Source: Sutterella wadsworthensis 2_1_59BFAA (GTDB taxonomy: Bacteria > Pseudomonadota > Gammaproteobacteria > Burkholderiales > Burkholderiaceae_F). From it: a stretch of 36,855 nucleotides of DNA. A program made the translations under genes and the position numbers. Below, one piece after another: positions 1 to 7,382 of this stretch; positions within the stretch are counted from its first letter, which is position 1, and each line of letters starts with the position of its first letter. Where the stretch lies: the NCBI RefSeq assembly GCF_000297775.1, contig NZ_JH815513.1:136425-173279 (forward strand), in the 5' to 3' direction. The notes beneath the pieces are model-generated. The model did not search any database, was not told the origin of the DNA, and worked only from the letters and a program-made list of their open reading frames with translations.

Positions 1-31
1 TTCTTACGAGAATTGCGTTTGGTGTTCGTGT

Positions 32-526
32 TCATTGGATGCACCCGTTTGGCGGGCTCCGATTATCCCATGGACACAAAATTTCTGACGCTCTCACCTT
101 GACCGTCATCGGACCCGTCGAATACGTATGCACGGGATCAATTTTGCCGTCGATGAGGAGACCGGTTGACATACCATCGGCACGATCATTGACAAAATTG
201 ATGGTCGCGTCCTTACCAATGACCTTGCCAAAGGTCATGCCGGACGACTGAATGGTCACATCGGTTTGTCCATCCAGCGTAATATCCCTGCCGTCCCAAC
301 GACCAAGGTTATTTCCAAGATAGCTCTCAACAACAAATGTCTTTCCGCTGTCGGCCTCGGTGAAATGACCAAGATCAGCAGCAAGCGCCGAGCCCGCTGC
401 CATCGCGCCAATGGCCGCAACTGTCACAGCTGCAGTCTTGCCAGACTGCACTGACGAAGTTACTTCATTGACAACCATCAAGGCTCCGCGAACCTTGTTG
501 AAAACAACTTTGAATGTCGAATTCAT
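32..526 (-). CDS. ESPR-type autotransporter N-terminal fragment
   Basis: Reads as 164 residues from an ATG at 526, preceded by a GAGGT ribosome-binding site; the frame is open further upstream but has no such site. Residues 1-24 (MNSTFKVVFNKVRG...) match the extended signal peptide region of type V secreted autotransporters and adhesins. A hydrophobic, Ala-rich segment follows, with a signal-peptidase site at about ALA-AD (residues 48-50). The next ~90 residues look like the start of a beta-helical passenger (repeated DxT, ATI and TIQ strands). The last ~16 residues lose this character and the frame stops at 32, with no beta-barrel translocator. Either a frameshift or truncation occurred near codon 148, or the rest lies beyond the window in another frame. 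Export through Sec and a surface role are inferred from the family only. Confidence 0.6.
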   Translation of the reverse strand: MNSTFKVVFNKVRGALMVVNEVTSSVQSGKTAAVTVAAIGAMAAGSALAADLGHFTEADSGKTFVVESYLGNNLGRWDGRDITLDGQTDVTIQSSGMTFGKVIGKDATINFVNDRADGMSTGLLIDGKIDPVHTYSTGPMTVKVRASEILCPWDNRSPPNGCIQ

Positions 527-627
527 TACAGTTACCTCAAAACAGTGAAACGAATTAAATCGGGATTGAAGAAAGGCTTCAAGGAGAGTTTTGAGGATTA
601 AGATGGTCTCATAGGGAGGTAGAAACC

Positions 628-656
628 CTAATATCGCTTTATCGAGCAATTGACAA
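628..656 (-). promoter_or_regulatory. Probable sigma-70 promoter of the autotransporter-like gene
   Basis: On the minus strand TTGTCA (651-656) is followed after exactly 17 bases by TATTAG (628-633), a reasonable -35/-10 pair. Transcription would start near 621, giving a ~95-base leader before the ATG at 526. Confidence 0.45.
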
Positions 657-1192
657 CTACACGAAATAGCCTACAGCACAATCCTTTCGACGAGATCTCA
701 AAAGATACGCAAAAGTTGTCTATACACGTAAACCTTTTTTGATGGTTGTGGTTGGATTGCAACAGTGTCCTTTGAAAATCGGCGTTTGGCATCACAGCTG
801 TCCAAGAAGCATTCTCTTCTTGGTGCGACATCCGGGCAGTTGGTCGCAAGCTCAAGCATGCTTGAAAAAGGCTGAGGATCTGATTGTGGAGAGGCAGCAG
901 ACGATGGAGCGTAATCAGGGCGAGAGGCGAGTGTCTTTGTAGGGGACTCAAGATGCTCCAAGTGGAGCTCGACAGGATCAGAGTCTCAGCAGTGATCAGC
1001 GCCGGCGAAACTGCCGCGAGTCGACCACTTTTTCAGGAACCTTGTCGAAAAGTTCAGGAAGGTTGATCAATGAATCTTCCAACCGAATGATGGACATGCA
1101 TGACGGCGCCGTCAGCCTCGGTTCACGTGCTCGGTGATCCGATCGCCAGACCAACCCCGGGCAAGCCATGGGGAAACGAATCAGCATGAGTG
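657..1192. other. Gene-free stretch, nothing recognised
   Basis: About 540 bases between the autotransporter promoter and the leuD terminator. Several overlapping short frames (60-107 codons) exist on both strands. None has a convincing ribosome-binding site, a recognisable motif or the local codon bias. Composition is lower in GC than the leu genes, so it may be decayed sequence or the edge of an acquired segment. Confidence 0.5.
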
Positions 1193-1219
1193 AAAAAAGA
1201 CCGGGAGCGGATCCCGGTC
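1193..1219 (-). terminator. Rho-independent terminator of leuCD
   Basis: GACCGGGA (1199-1206) pairs with TCCCGGTC (1212-1219), and on the minus strand the stem runs straight into six T residues (1193-1198). It lies 22 bases past the leuD stop. Confidence 0.85.
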
Positions 1220-1241
1220 CTGTGCATGGACCCCGTGCTGG

Positions 1242-1886
1242 TCAGCGGCCTTCAAGCCTTCGCTTCGCCTTGCCCGCGAGTCCCGTCATCCAGGAGAACT
1301 CGGCCTCGTGCGCGGCTCGGAAGCGCTCGATCTCGTCCATGTCGCGCAGCGTGGCGGCGATCATGTCAAGGCCTTCCATGAGCATGGTGCGGTGTCTCGG
1401 CGCGACCTCGAAGGACCAGACGCCGTCGCCCGCACGGATTTCCTGCGCGACCAGGTCGACCGTGAGCTCGACGGGCGTCGTGTCGGAGAGCGCGGCCATG
1501 ATCGCCGCAGCGTCCTCGGGGCTGACGCGGCAGGCGAGGAGACCGTTGTTGAAGCAATTCGAGTAGAAGATCTCGCCGAAGCCCGATGCGATGACGGCTC
1601 GGATGCCCATCTGCATCAGGCCCCAGACGGCGTGCTCGCGGCTCGAGCCGCAGCCGAAGTTCGGACCCGCGCAGATAATCGCGGTCTTTTCGAATCCGGG
1701 CCTGTTGAAGACGCAGTCGGCTCTGGGCGAGCCGTCGGGATTGCAGCGCATGTTGAAGAAGACGCCGCGGGCGAGCCCCGACTTGTCGATGCCGCGCAGG
1801 AACTGCTTGGGCATGATCTGGTCGGTGTCGCAGTTGTCGATCGGAAGCGGTGCGGCGACGGCCGTGAGCGTGGTCAGCTTTTCCAT
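1242..1886 (-). CDS. leuD: 3-isopropylmalate dehydratase small subunit
   Basis: This is the small (swivel-domain) subunit of isopropylmalate isomerase, which with LeuC converts 2-isopropylmalate to 3-isopropylmalate in leucine synthesis in the cytoplasm. The 214 residues match the usual LeuD length. Recognisable blocks are DTDQIMPKQFLR near the start, GPNFGCGSSREHAVW in the middle (substrate-binding loop) and FYSNCFNNGLL. The ATG at 1886 was chosen because GAAGGAG lies 8-9 bases upstream; the frame stays open further up inside leuC. The gap to the leuC stop is only 14 bases, so the two subunits are probably made from one message ending at the terminator at 1193-1219. leuB is not next to it. 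Confidence 0.95.
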   Translation of the reverse strand: MEKLTTLTAVAAPLPIDNCDTDQIMPKQFLRGIDKSGLARGVFFNMRCNPDGSPRADCVFNRPGFEKTAIICAGPNFGCGSSREHAVWGLMQMGIRAVIASGFGEIFYSNCFNNGLLACRVSPEDAAAIMAALSDTTPVELTVDLVAQEIRAGDGVWSFEVAPRHRTMLMEGLDMIAATLRDMDEIERFRAAHEAEFSWMTGLAGKAKRRLEGR

Positions 1887-1900
1887 TGCAATGCTCCTTC

Positions 1901-3304
1901 TCAAAGACGGCGCCAGTCGGTGAACCTGCCCGTCACGGCCGCAGCTGCGGCCATCTGAGGGCTCACGAGGTGCGTGCGGGCGCCTCGCCCCTGACGGCCC
2001 TCGAAGTTGCGGTTCGTGGTGGAGGCGCAGCGCACGCCCGCCTCCAGAATGTCGTCGTTCATGCAGAGGCAGAGCGAACAGCCGCTCTTTCGCCACTCGA
2101 AGCCCGCGTCGCGGAAGATCTGCGCGATGCCCTCCTCTTCCGCCTGGCGGCGCACCTCCATGGAACCCGGCACCACCTGTGCGCGGACGCCCGGCGCCAC
2201 ATGCCGCCCCCTGAGGATCCCGGCTGCGGCGCGAAGATCCGCAAGACGCGCATTGGTGCAGGAGCCGATGAAGACGTGCTGCACGGGAACGTCTTCCATC
2301 GTCATGCCGGGCTCAAGTCCCTGATAGGCGAGCCCGCGACGGGCGGCTGCGCGCGCAATCGGATCCGCGAAGGATTCGGGTTCGGGAATCGGCTCGTCAA
2401 TCGCCGTGCACTGGTCGGGACTTGTGCCCCAGGTGACCATCGGCCTGACGCTCGAAGCGTCGATCGTCACCGTGCGGTCGTAGACGGCGCCTTCGTCGGG
2501 CGCGAGCGTCCGCCAGAAGCTGCGGGCGGCCTCAAGCTCCTCTCCCGCAAGATCGGGCACATGGGCCTCGACCCACGCAGTCGTCTTCTCGTCGGGCGCG
2601 ATCAGGGCGCCTCGGGCGCCCGCCTCGACCGTGAGGTTGCAGAGCGTCATGCGGCCCTCGATCGAAAGCGCATCGACCGCACTGCCCTGATACTCGACCA
2701 CATGTCCGAGCGCACCGCGGGCGCTGATCGTGCGAAGCACCGTGAGCGCCAGATCCTTGGCCGTGCTGCCCTCGGGCAGCTCGCCGTCGATGCGGATCAG
2801 CATCGTCTTCGCCAGACGATAGACGAGCGTCTGCGTCGCAAGAATGTGCTCGATTTCAGAGGTTCCGATCCCGAATCCGAGGGCGCCGAGCGCCCCGTGG
2901 GTCGTGGTGTGACTGTCGCCGCAGATGACGACCATGCCGGGACGCACGAGTCCCTGCTCTGCCACCACGACGTGCTCGATGCCCTGATGCGGGTCATTCG
3001 CGCCGTAGAAGGCGTCGATGCCGTTGCGGCGGCAGTTGGCCTCAAGCGTTTCGGCCTGACGCAGCGAGGCCGCGTCGGCAATGACGCGCGGCGTGACGTC
3101 CGCGCTCGGAATGATGTGGTCCACGACGCAGAGGTGCGCGTCGGGAACGGGCGCCTTCACGCCTCGCTCGACGAGGCCCGCAAACGCCTGCGGGCTCGTG
3201 TATTCGTTCGCAAAATGCAGATCGACATAGAGCAGCACGGTGTTCGCGTCGATCGCGCGCACCACGTGCTTGTCGAGAATCTTCCGGTACAGAGTTCGGG
3301 CCAT
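1901..3304 (-). CDS. leuC: 3-isopropylmalate dehydratase large subunit
   Basis: Aconitase-family large subunit of isopropylmalate isomerase, 467 residues from the ATG at 3304 (GGAGAAG upstream; MARTLYRKILDKHVV is the typical LeuC opening). The three cluster ligands expected for the [4Fe-4S] centre are present: Cys349 in GSCTNAR, and Cys409 and Cys412 in CSLCLCMN. An extra cysteine (Cys414) sits at the usual Ala of CSMCLAMN. DSHTTTHGA and the ATQT block are also typical. It is the first gene of a leuC-leuD unit. The AT-rich leader at 3345-3400 probably carries its promoter. In many betaproteobacteria leuCD continue into leuB-asd; here they do not. Confidence 0.95.
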   Translation of the reverse strand: MARTLYRKILDKHVVRAIDANTVLLYVDLHFANEYTSPQAFAGLVERGVKAPVPDAHLCVVDHIIPSADVTPRVIADAASLRQAETLEANCRRNGIDAFYGANDPHQGIEHVVVAEQGLVRPGMVVICGDSHTTTHGALGALGFGIGTSEIEHILATQTLVYRLAKTMLIRIDGELPEGSTAKDLALTVLRTISARGALGHVVEYQGSAVDALSIEGRMTLCNLTVEAGARGALIAPDEKTTAWVEAHVPDLAGEELEAARSFWRTLAPDEGAVYDRTVTIDASSVRPMVTWGTSPDQCTAIDEPIPEPESFADPIARAAARRGLAYQGLEPGMTMEDVPVQHVFIGSCTNARLADLRAAAGILRGRHVAPGVRAQVVPGSMEVRRQAEEEGIAQIFRDAGFEWRKSGCSLCLCMNDDILEAGVRCASTTNRNFEGRQGRGARTHLVSPQMAAAAAVTGRFTDWRRL

Positions 3305-3378
3305 CGGGACTTCTCCAAACATCATCCGCCTCAGGGCCTGAGGAGAGGCGGCTCATTTGTAGAAAATTTTACACCCAA

Positions 3379-3397
3379 ATATAGATTTTCATATAGA
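3379..3397. promoter_or_regulatory. AT-rich direct repeat upstream of leuC
   Basis: ATATAGA occurs at 3379-3385 and again at 3391-3397, one helical turn apart (12 bases), in an AT-rich pocket within GC-rich DNA between the rhodanese gene and leuC. This suits a promoter or regulator site for leuCD. No clear -35/-10 pair was settled on. Confidence 0.3.
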
Positions 3398-3459
3398 AAT
3401 TGTCCCCTGCCCGATGTTGCAATCCGAATCCGCCGGCCCTCGGATTTCGAAGGCGGCGT

Positions 3460-3789
3460 TCAGCGCACGAGCTCGTAGGGCCACTGGATGACGCCGAGGA
3501 AGTTGCGCACGTCGCGGTAGCCGCTCGCCGCCATGATCCTGCCGCCGATGTTGCTGCGTCGGCCCGAGCGGCAGTAGATGAGGACGGTCTTGTCGAGATC
3601 GGGGCATTCGGGAAGCGTGCGGCCCATGCGGATTTCGCCCAGAGGGACGTTGATGGCGCCGGGCACGTGGCCCGTGGCGAACTCCGAGGGCTCGCGCACG
3701 TCGAGGATGACGACGTCGCCGTCGTCCATCATGGCTCTGGCTTCCTCGGGAGTGATGGTCGAGAAGCCTTCGGAATTGCGATCGTCCAT
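3460..3789 (-). CDS. Single-domain rhodanese (sulfurtransferase) protein
   Basis: 109 residues forming one rhodanese domain. VILDVREPSEFATGHVPGAINVPLGEI is the usual first half, seen as consecutive short blocks, and CRSGRRS (Cys73) is the active-site loop that would carry the persulfide. The ATG at 3789 is preferred because AGGAGG stands 6 bases upstream; an ATG nine codons earlier has no such site. The natural sulfur donor and acceptor cannot be told from sequence. It lies between purF and leuC, separated from purF by an inverted repeat, so it is probably transcribed on its own or by read-through. Confidence 0.85.
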   Translation of the reverse strand: MDDRNSEGFSTITPEEARAMMDDGDVVILDVREPSEFATGHVPGAINVPLGEIRMGRTLPECPDLDKTVLIYCRSGRRSNIGGRIMAASGYRDVRNFLGVIQWPYELVR

Positions 3790-3820
3790 ATCGAACCTCC
3801 TGAATGTATTTTTCATAAAG

Positions 3821-3858
3821 AATCGGCACGCTCCGTGCGTGCCGGATGCGTGCCGATT
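3821..3858 (-). terminator. Hairpin between purF and the rhodanese gene
   Basis: AATCGGCACG (3821-3830) is the perfect complement of CGTGCCGATT (3849-3858), with an 18-base GC-rich loop. T-runs are short on both strands, so it may be a weak terminator for purF. Confidence 0.5.
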
Positions 3859-3879
3859 TTAGCGCAGGCTCGGGCTGCT

Positions 3880-5382
3880 TCAGTCGTCGGAGCCCGCCGC
3901 CTTCACCGCGGTCTTGGCGGCCGCGGCCTTCGCGTCGAGTGCGTCAAGATATTCGGGTGTGATGTCGCCCGTGACGTAGCGGCCGTCGAAGCACGAGCAG
4001 TCGAAGGACTCGACCGACGGGTTCATGTCGCAGAGCACCTTGTTGAGGTCCTCGACGGGCGGGTAGATCACGGCGTCGGCGCCGAGGATCTTCGCGACCT
4101 CCTCGGCGCTCTTGCCGTCGCCGCAGAGCAGTTCGGAGCGCGTCGGCATGTCGATGCCGTAGACGTTCGGGAACATGACGCGAGGGGCGGACGAGGCCAC
4201 GAAGACCTTGACGGCGCCGGCCTCGCGGGCCATGCGCACGATTTCGGTCATGGTCGTGCCGCGCACGATGGAGTCGTCGACGAGCAGGACGCTCTTGCCC
4301 TCGAACTCGACGGGCATGGCGTTGAGCTTCTGGCGCACGCTCTTCTTGCGGACCGTCTGGCCGGGCATGATGAAGGTACGGCCCATGTAGCGGTTCTTGA
4401 TGAAGCCTTCGCGATACGGCAGTCCGAGCACCTGGGCGAGCTGCTGGGCGCACGGGCGGGCGCTGTCGGGAATCGGCATCACGACGTCGATGTCCTTGAG
4501 GTCGACGGCCTCCCTCACGTGGTCGGCGAGGATCTCGCCCAGACGCAGGCGGGCGGCGTAGACGTTGATGCCGTCGATCGTGGAGTCGGGACGGGCGAAG
4601 TAGACGAACTCGAAGGCGCACGGATGAAGCGAGGGCTCGTCGGCGCACTGCGAGAACGAGACGTTGCCCTCGAGGTCGATCCACATGGCCTCGCCCGGCT
4701 TAAGGTCACGCTCGGTCTTGAAGCCCAGGCCGATCATCGTCACGGACTCGGAGCTCACCATGTACTCCGTGAAGCCGTTCTCAAGCTTGTTGGAGCCCCA
4801 GCAGATCGGACGAATGCCGCAGGGATCGCGGAAGGCGAGCATGCCCTTGCCCGCGATCACGGCGACGCAGGCGTAGGAGCCGCGAACACGGCGGTGCAGC
4901 GCGCGAACCGCGTCGAAGACGGCCGTCTTCGTCAGCCGCCGGCCCTCGCTCGTGGCGCGGGAGAGCTCGGAGGCGAGCACGTTGAGAAGAACCTCGGAGT
5001 CGCTCGTCGTGTTGAGGTGGCGGCGGTCCGTGTCGTAGAGTTCGCGGCGCAGGTCGTCCGCGTTCGTCAGGTTGCCGTTGTGCGCGAACGCAATGCCGAA
5101 CGGCGCGTTCACGTAGAAGGGCTGGCATTCGTCAGGCGACGTCGCGTTGCCCTGAGTCGGGTAGCGGACGTGGCCAATGCCGATGCTGCCCGTCAGGTCG
5201 CGCATGTTGCGCGTACGGAAGACGTCACGCACGAGGTCGAGCCCCTTGAAGAAGTGAAACTGAAGGCCGTCGAGTGTCGCAATGCCGGCGGCGTCCTGGC
5301 CGCGGTGTTGCAAGAGGTGAAGCGCGTCATAGACACGCTGGTTGACCGGCGTGTCGGACATCAGGCCGATAATCCCGCACAT
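3880..5382 (-). CDS. purF: Amidophosphoribosyltransferase
   Basis: First committed enzyme of purine synthesis: it transfers glutamine-derived ammonia to PRPP to give phosphoribosylamine. At 500 residues it is close to E. coli PurF (505). The start MCGIIG exposes Cys2 as the N-terminal nucleophile of the glutaminase domain once Met is removed; LQHRGQDAAGI and the HNGN block follow. The phosphoribosyltransferase half carries the PRPP loop VLLVDDSIVRGT at about 366-377. The ribosome-binding site AAAGGA lies about 11 bases upstream. The last ~20 residues form an Ala/Lys-rich tail. It follows cvpA as in E. coli, but a terminator-like pair of hairpins separates them. Confidence 0.97.
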   Translation of the reverse strand: MCGIIGLMSDTPVNQRVYDALHLLQHRGQDAAGIATLDGLQFHFFKGLDLVRDVFRTRNMRDLTGSIGIGHVRYPTQGNATSPDECQPFYVNAPFGIAFAHNGNLTNADDLRRELYDTDRRHLNTTSDSEVLLNVLASELSRATSEGRRLTKTAVFDAVRALHRRVRGSYACVAVIAGKGMLAFRDPCGIRPICWGSNKLENGFTEYMVSSESVTMIGLGFKTERDLKPGEAMWIDLEGNVSFSQCADEPSLHPCAFEFVYFARPDSTIDGINVYAARLRLGEILADHVREAVDLKDIDVVMPIPDSARPCAQQLAQVLGLPYREGFIKNRYMGRTFIMPGQTVRKKSVRQKLNAMPVEFEGKSVLLVDDSIVRGTTMTEIVRMAREAGAVKVFVASSAPRVMFPNVYGIDMPTRSELLCGDGKSAEEVAKILGADAVIYPPVEDLNKVLCDMNPSVESFDCSCFDGRYVTGDITPEYLDALDAKAAAAKTAVKAAGSDD

Positions 5383-5458
5383 GATGCTTGTTTTTCCTTT
5401 AGCCCGTGCCGCACCAACGAGGGATCGGCGGCAGGCTGTGATTGAGGAGAGTTGAGAG

Positions 5459-5511
5459 AAAAAAGTCGTCTAAAAACGACCAAGGGGACCATGCATGTGC
5501 AAGGTCCCCTT
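5459..5511 (-). terminator. Terminator/attenuator between cvpA and purF
   Basis: Two stem-loops read on the minus strand: AAGGGGACC/GGTCCCCTT (5482-5490, 5503-5511), then GTCGT/ACGAC (5465-5480) running into six T residues (5459-5464). It lies just past the cvpA stop and 77 bases before purF, so purF needs its own promoter or regulated read-through. Confidence 0.7.
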
Positions 5512-5522
5512 GATGAAATTCG

Positions 5523-6029
5523 TCACAATCCCGTCACCTTCGTGCCTCTGAGCGCCCGAATCCACTCGGGCATGTAGGGCATCGACCACTCGATCACGGT
5601 CTCGGCAGGTCCGATCATGACGGACTGCTGCCACATGCGGCTTGAGCTGAGCGACTGCGACAGCCCGAAGAAGAACACGCAGGCGGCCACAACGATGATG
5701 CCGCGCACGAAGCCGAATGCCGCGCCGAGGATGCGGTCCTCGAAGGTGAGTGCAGCCACCTCGAGCATCTTGCGCAGAATGAAGCCGAAGAGCCCGACGA
5801 CGAAGAGGCAGGCCACAAGAATCAGAACGGCCGCAATGATCACGCGCGGAATGTAGCCGATGCTATCGAGCGGAACGCGGTCGGCGATTTCACCCGCGAA
5901 GCTCATGCTCAGCATGAAGCCGGCCACCCAGCCGACGATCGAGAGCACTTCGCGGATGACGCCGCGCATGATGCCCACCACCGTCGAAAGAACGAGCAGG
6001 GCACAGATGATCCAGTCGATTTCAGTCAT
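5523..6029 (-). CDS. cvpA: CvpA family inner-membrane protein
   Basis: 168 residues with four hydrophobic helices (about 5-22, 27-45, 63-87 and 101-124) and the family signature DWIICALLVLSTVVGIMRG followed by REVLSIVGW, and later the block DRILGAAFGFVRG. CvpA proteins are small inner-membrane proteins first linked to colicin V production and later to envelope integrity; the biochemical role is unsettled. It sits in the conserved dedD(SPOR)-cvpA-purF order. An extended -10 element just upstream (6063-6071) suggests its own promoter. Confidence 0.9.
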   Translation of the reverse strand: MTEIDWIICALLVLSTVVGIMRGVIREVLSIVGWVAGFMLSMSFAGEIADRVPLDSIGYIPRVIIAAVLILVACLFVVGLFGFILRKMLEVAALTFEDRILGAAFGFVRGIIVVAACVFFFGLSQSLSSSRMWQQSVMIGPAETVIEWSMPYMPEWIRALRGTKVTGL

Positions 6030-6062
6030 CTTGAAAAAGGCTGCAGAATTGATGAAGCCGTT

Positions 6063-6071
6063 ACTATAGCA
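6063..6071 (-). promoter_or_regulatory. Extended -10 element for cvpA
   Basis: The minus strand reads TGCTATAGT, that is TG-N-TATAGT, 34 bases before the cvpA start. Very similar TTGCTA-type elements precede mltB, the FAH-family gene and pssA. No good -35 was seen, as expected for an extended -10. Confidence 0.5.
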
Positions 6072-6077
6072 GGAATG

Positions 6078-6105
6078 GGGGCGGGCGTTCGGGATATCCC
6101 GCCCC
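6078..6105 (-). terminator. GC hairpin after the SPOR gene
   Basis: GGGGCGGG (6078-6085) pairs with CCCGCCCC (6098-6105), 27 bases past the SPOR gene stop. There is no T-run, so it may only slow polymerase or protect the message. Confidence 0.3.
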
Positions 6106-6131
6106 TCAGGCGTTTACGAGCCGGCGGGCGC

Positions 6132-7334
6132 CTAGGGATTGTTGCCGACGATGAGCTGGCCCGTGTGGCCGTCGAGCACAAGCGTACCCTGAACGCCACG
6201 GGCCTCGTCGCGGGTCGCGTAGTTGCCCACGCGCACGCGCCAGAGCGTGCCCGCCTTCTGGCTCACCGAAACCTTGTAGGCCGGATAGCCCTTGGCGGAA
6301 AGCTCCCTGACGAGCTTTTCGGCATTGCGCTCGCTGCTCGTCGCGAGCACCTGAACGTAGAAGCCCTTGCCGTCCGTGGCGGAGCTCTTCTTCGCAGGCT
6401 TTTCCTCGGCCTTCTTGGGCTCGGGCCTGGCGGCGGGCGCAGGCGCGGGTTTGGCGGCCTCGGCCTTGGGCGCGGGCTCCGTCTTCACGGGCTGGCGAGC
6501 CTCGTTGGCAAGGTTGGCTCTGGAGGTGGACTGCTCCGCGGCGGCGCCGTTGGCCGTCACGTCGACGTCGCCCGAACTGCCGGGCAGGGCGTTGAGCGTC
6601 GTCCTCGCCGTTTCGGGCACGGCCGGAATCTCGGTCGAGACGGGCGGCTTGACGTCCTGCTCCCTGTCGAGCAAAAGCGGCGAGACGACGATGACGCCGA
6701 GCATCAGGGCGGCGGCACCCACGAGCCTGTAGCGGGTGCGCTGGCGCTGGACAAGGATCTCCTCGTCGGGCACGTCGTCCTCGACCTCGTCGGAAAGCGG
6801 CGCGGCCTTCCTCTTCATGAATCCGAACGCAGGCATCCTGAGACGCTTCTTCCCCGTCGGCTCCTCGTCCCCTGCGGGCGCGGCGGCCTCGGGTTCGGGC
6901 GCGGGACGCCGCGGCGCCTCGGGCGAAGGCGCACTGCCGATTTCGCCGATCACGAGACGGGTCTCGGGCGCGGCATCCGCCGCGCGGGGCGCGAGGCGCG
7001 GCTCGATCTTGGCCGCAGGCTGCGGAGCCTTCGGCTCGACGAACAGGGAGCCGCGCGGCGCAGACTCGGGAGCGGGTGCAACAGGGTCCGCAGATGCTGC
7101 GGGCGCCGCGGGAGAGCAAACGGGAGTCTGAACAGACTCCGGAACGGGCTCGGCAGCGCGTTCGGGCTCGACGAGCGGCTTTTCCTCGCCCACGACGTTG
7201 AAGGCCGGCGGATCCTCGCGGACATCCCAGGGGGAGGGCTCTCCGCCTTCGCCTCCGAGCTGAGGCTCGATGCGGGGCGCTTCGGCGGCCTGTTCGGCCG
7301 GCTTCTCTTTTTTGAACGGATTGGGAAACTGCAT
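6132..7334 (-). CDS. SPOR-domain cell-division protein (DedD-like)
   Basis: 400 residues: a long acidic, Pro/Ala-rich cytoplasmic region (1-200), one membrane helix (about 203-222), a Pro/Ala/Lys-rich periplasmic linker, and a C-terminal SPOR domain (about 323-398, with GFYVQVLA, LWRVRVGNY and AR). SPOR domains bind septal peptidoglycan stripped of stem peptides, and DedD works in cell division. Position between folC and cvpA matches dedD of E. coli, so the assignment rests on both synteny and domain. The cytoplasmic part is much longer than in E. coli DedD. A GAGGGG ribosome-binding site supports the ATG at 7334. Confidence 0.85.
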   Translation of the reverse strand: MQFPNPFKKEKPAEQAAEAPRIEPQLGGEGGEPSPWDVREDPPAFNVVGEEKPLVEPERAAEPVPESVQTPVCSPAAPAASADPVAPAPESAPRGSLFVEPKAPQPAAKIEPRLAPRAADAAPETRLVIGEIGSAPSPEAPRRPAPEPEAAAPAGDEEPTGKKRLRMPAFGFMKRKAAPLSDEVEDDVPDEEILVQRQRTRYRLVGAAALMLGVIVVSPLLLDREQDVKPPVSTEIPAVPETARTTLNALPGSSGDVDVTANGAAAEQSTSRANLANEARQPVKTEPAPKAEAAKPAPAPAARPEPKKAEEKPAKKSSATDGKGFYVQVLATSSERNAEKLVRELSAKGYPAYKVSVSQKAGTLWRVRVGNYATRDEARGVQGTLVLDGHTGQLIVGNNP

Positions 7335-7382
7335 GGCGTGTGGCCCCTCAGGTGGTGTTGGGTCTTCCGGTCCTTCGCTGCA

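Noticed and set aside
698-961. 87-codon minus-strand frame upstream of the autotransporter-like gene
   Set aside because: No motif, no clear ribosome-binding site, composition unlike coding DNA here, and competing frames cover the same bases.
1886-3478. 530-codon plus-strand frame opposite leuC
   Set aside because: Antisense shadow of leuC in GC-rich DNA; His/Arg/Ala-rich translation with no family motif.
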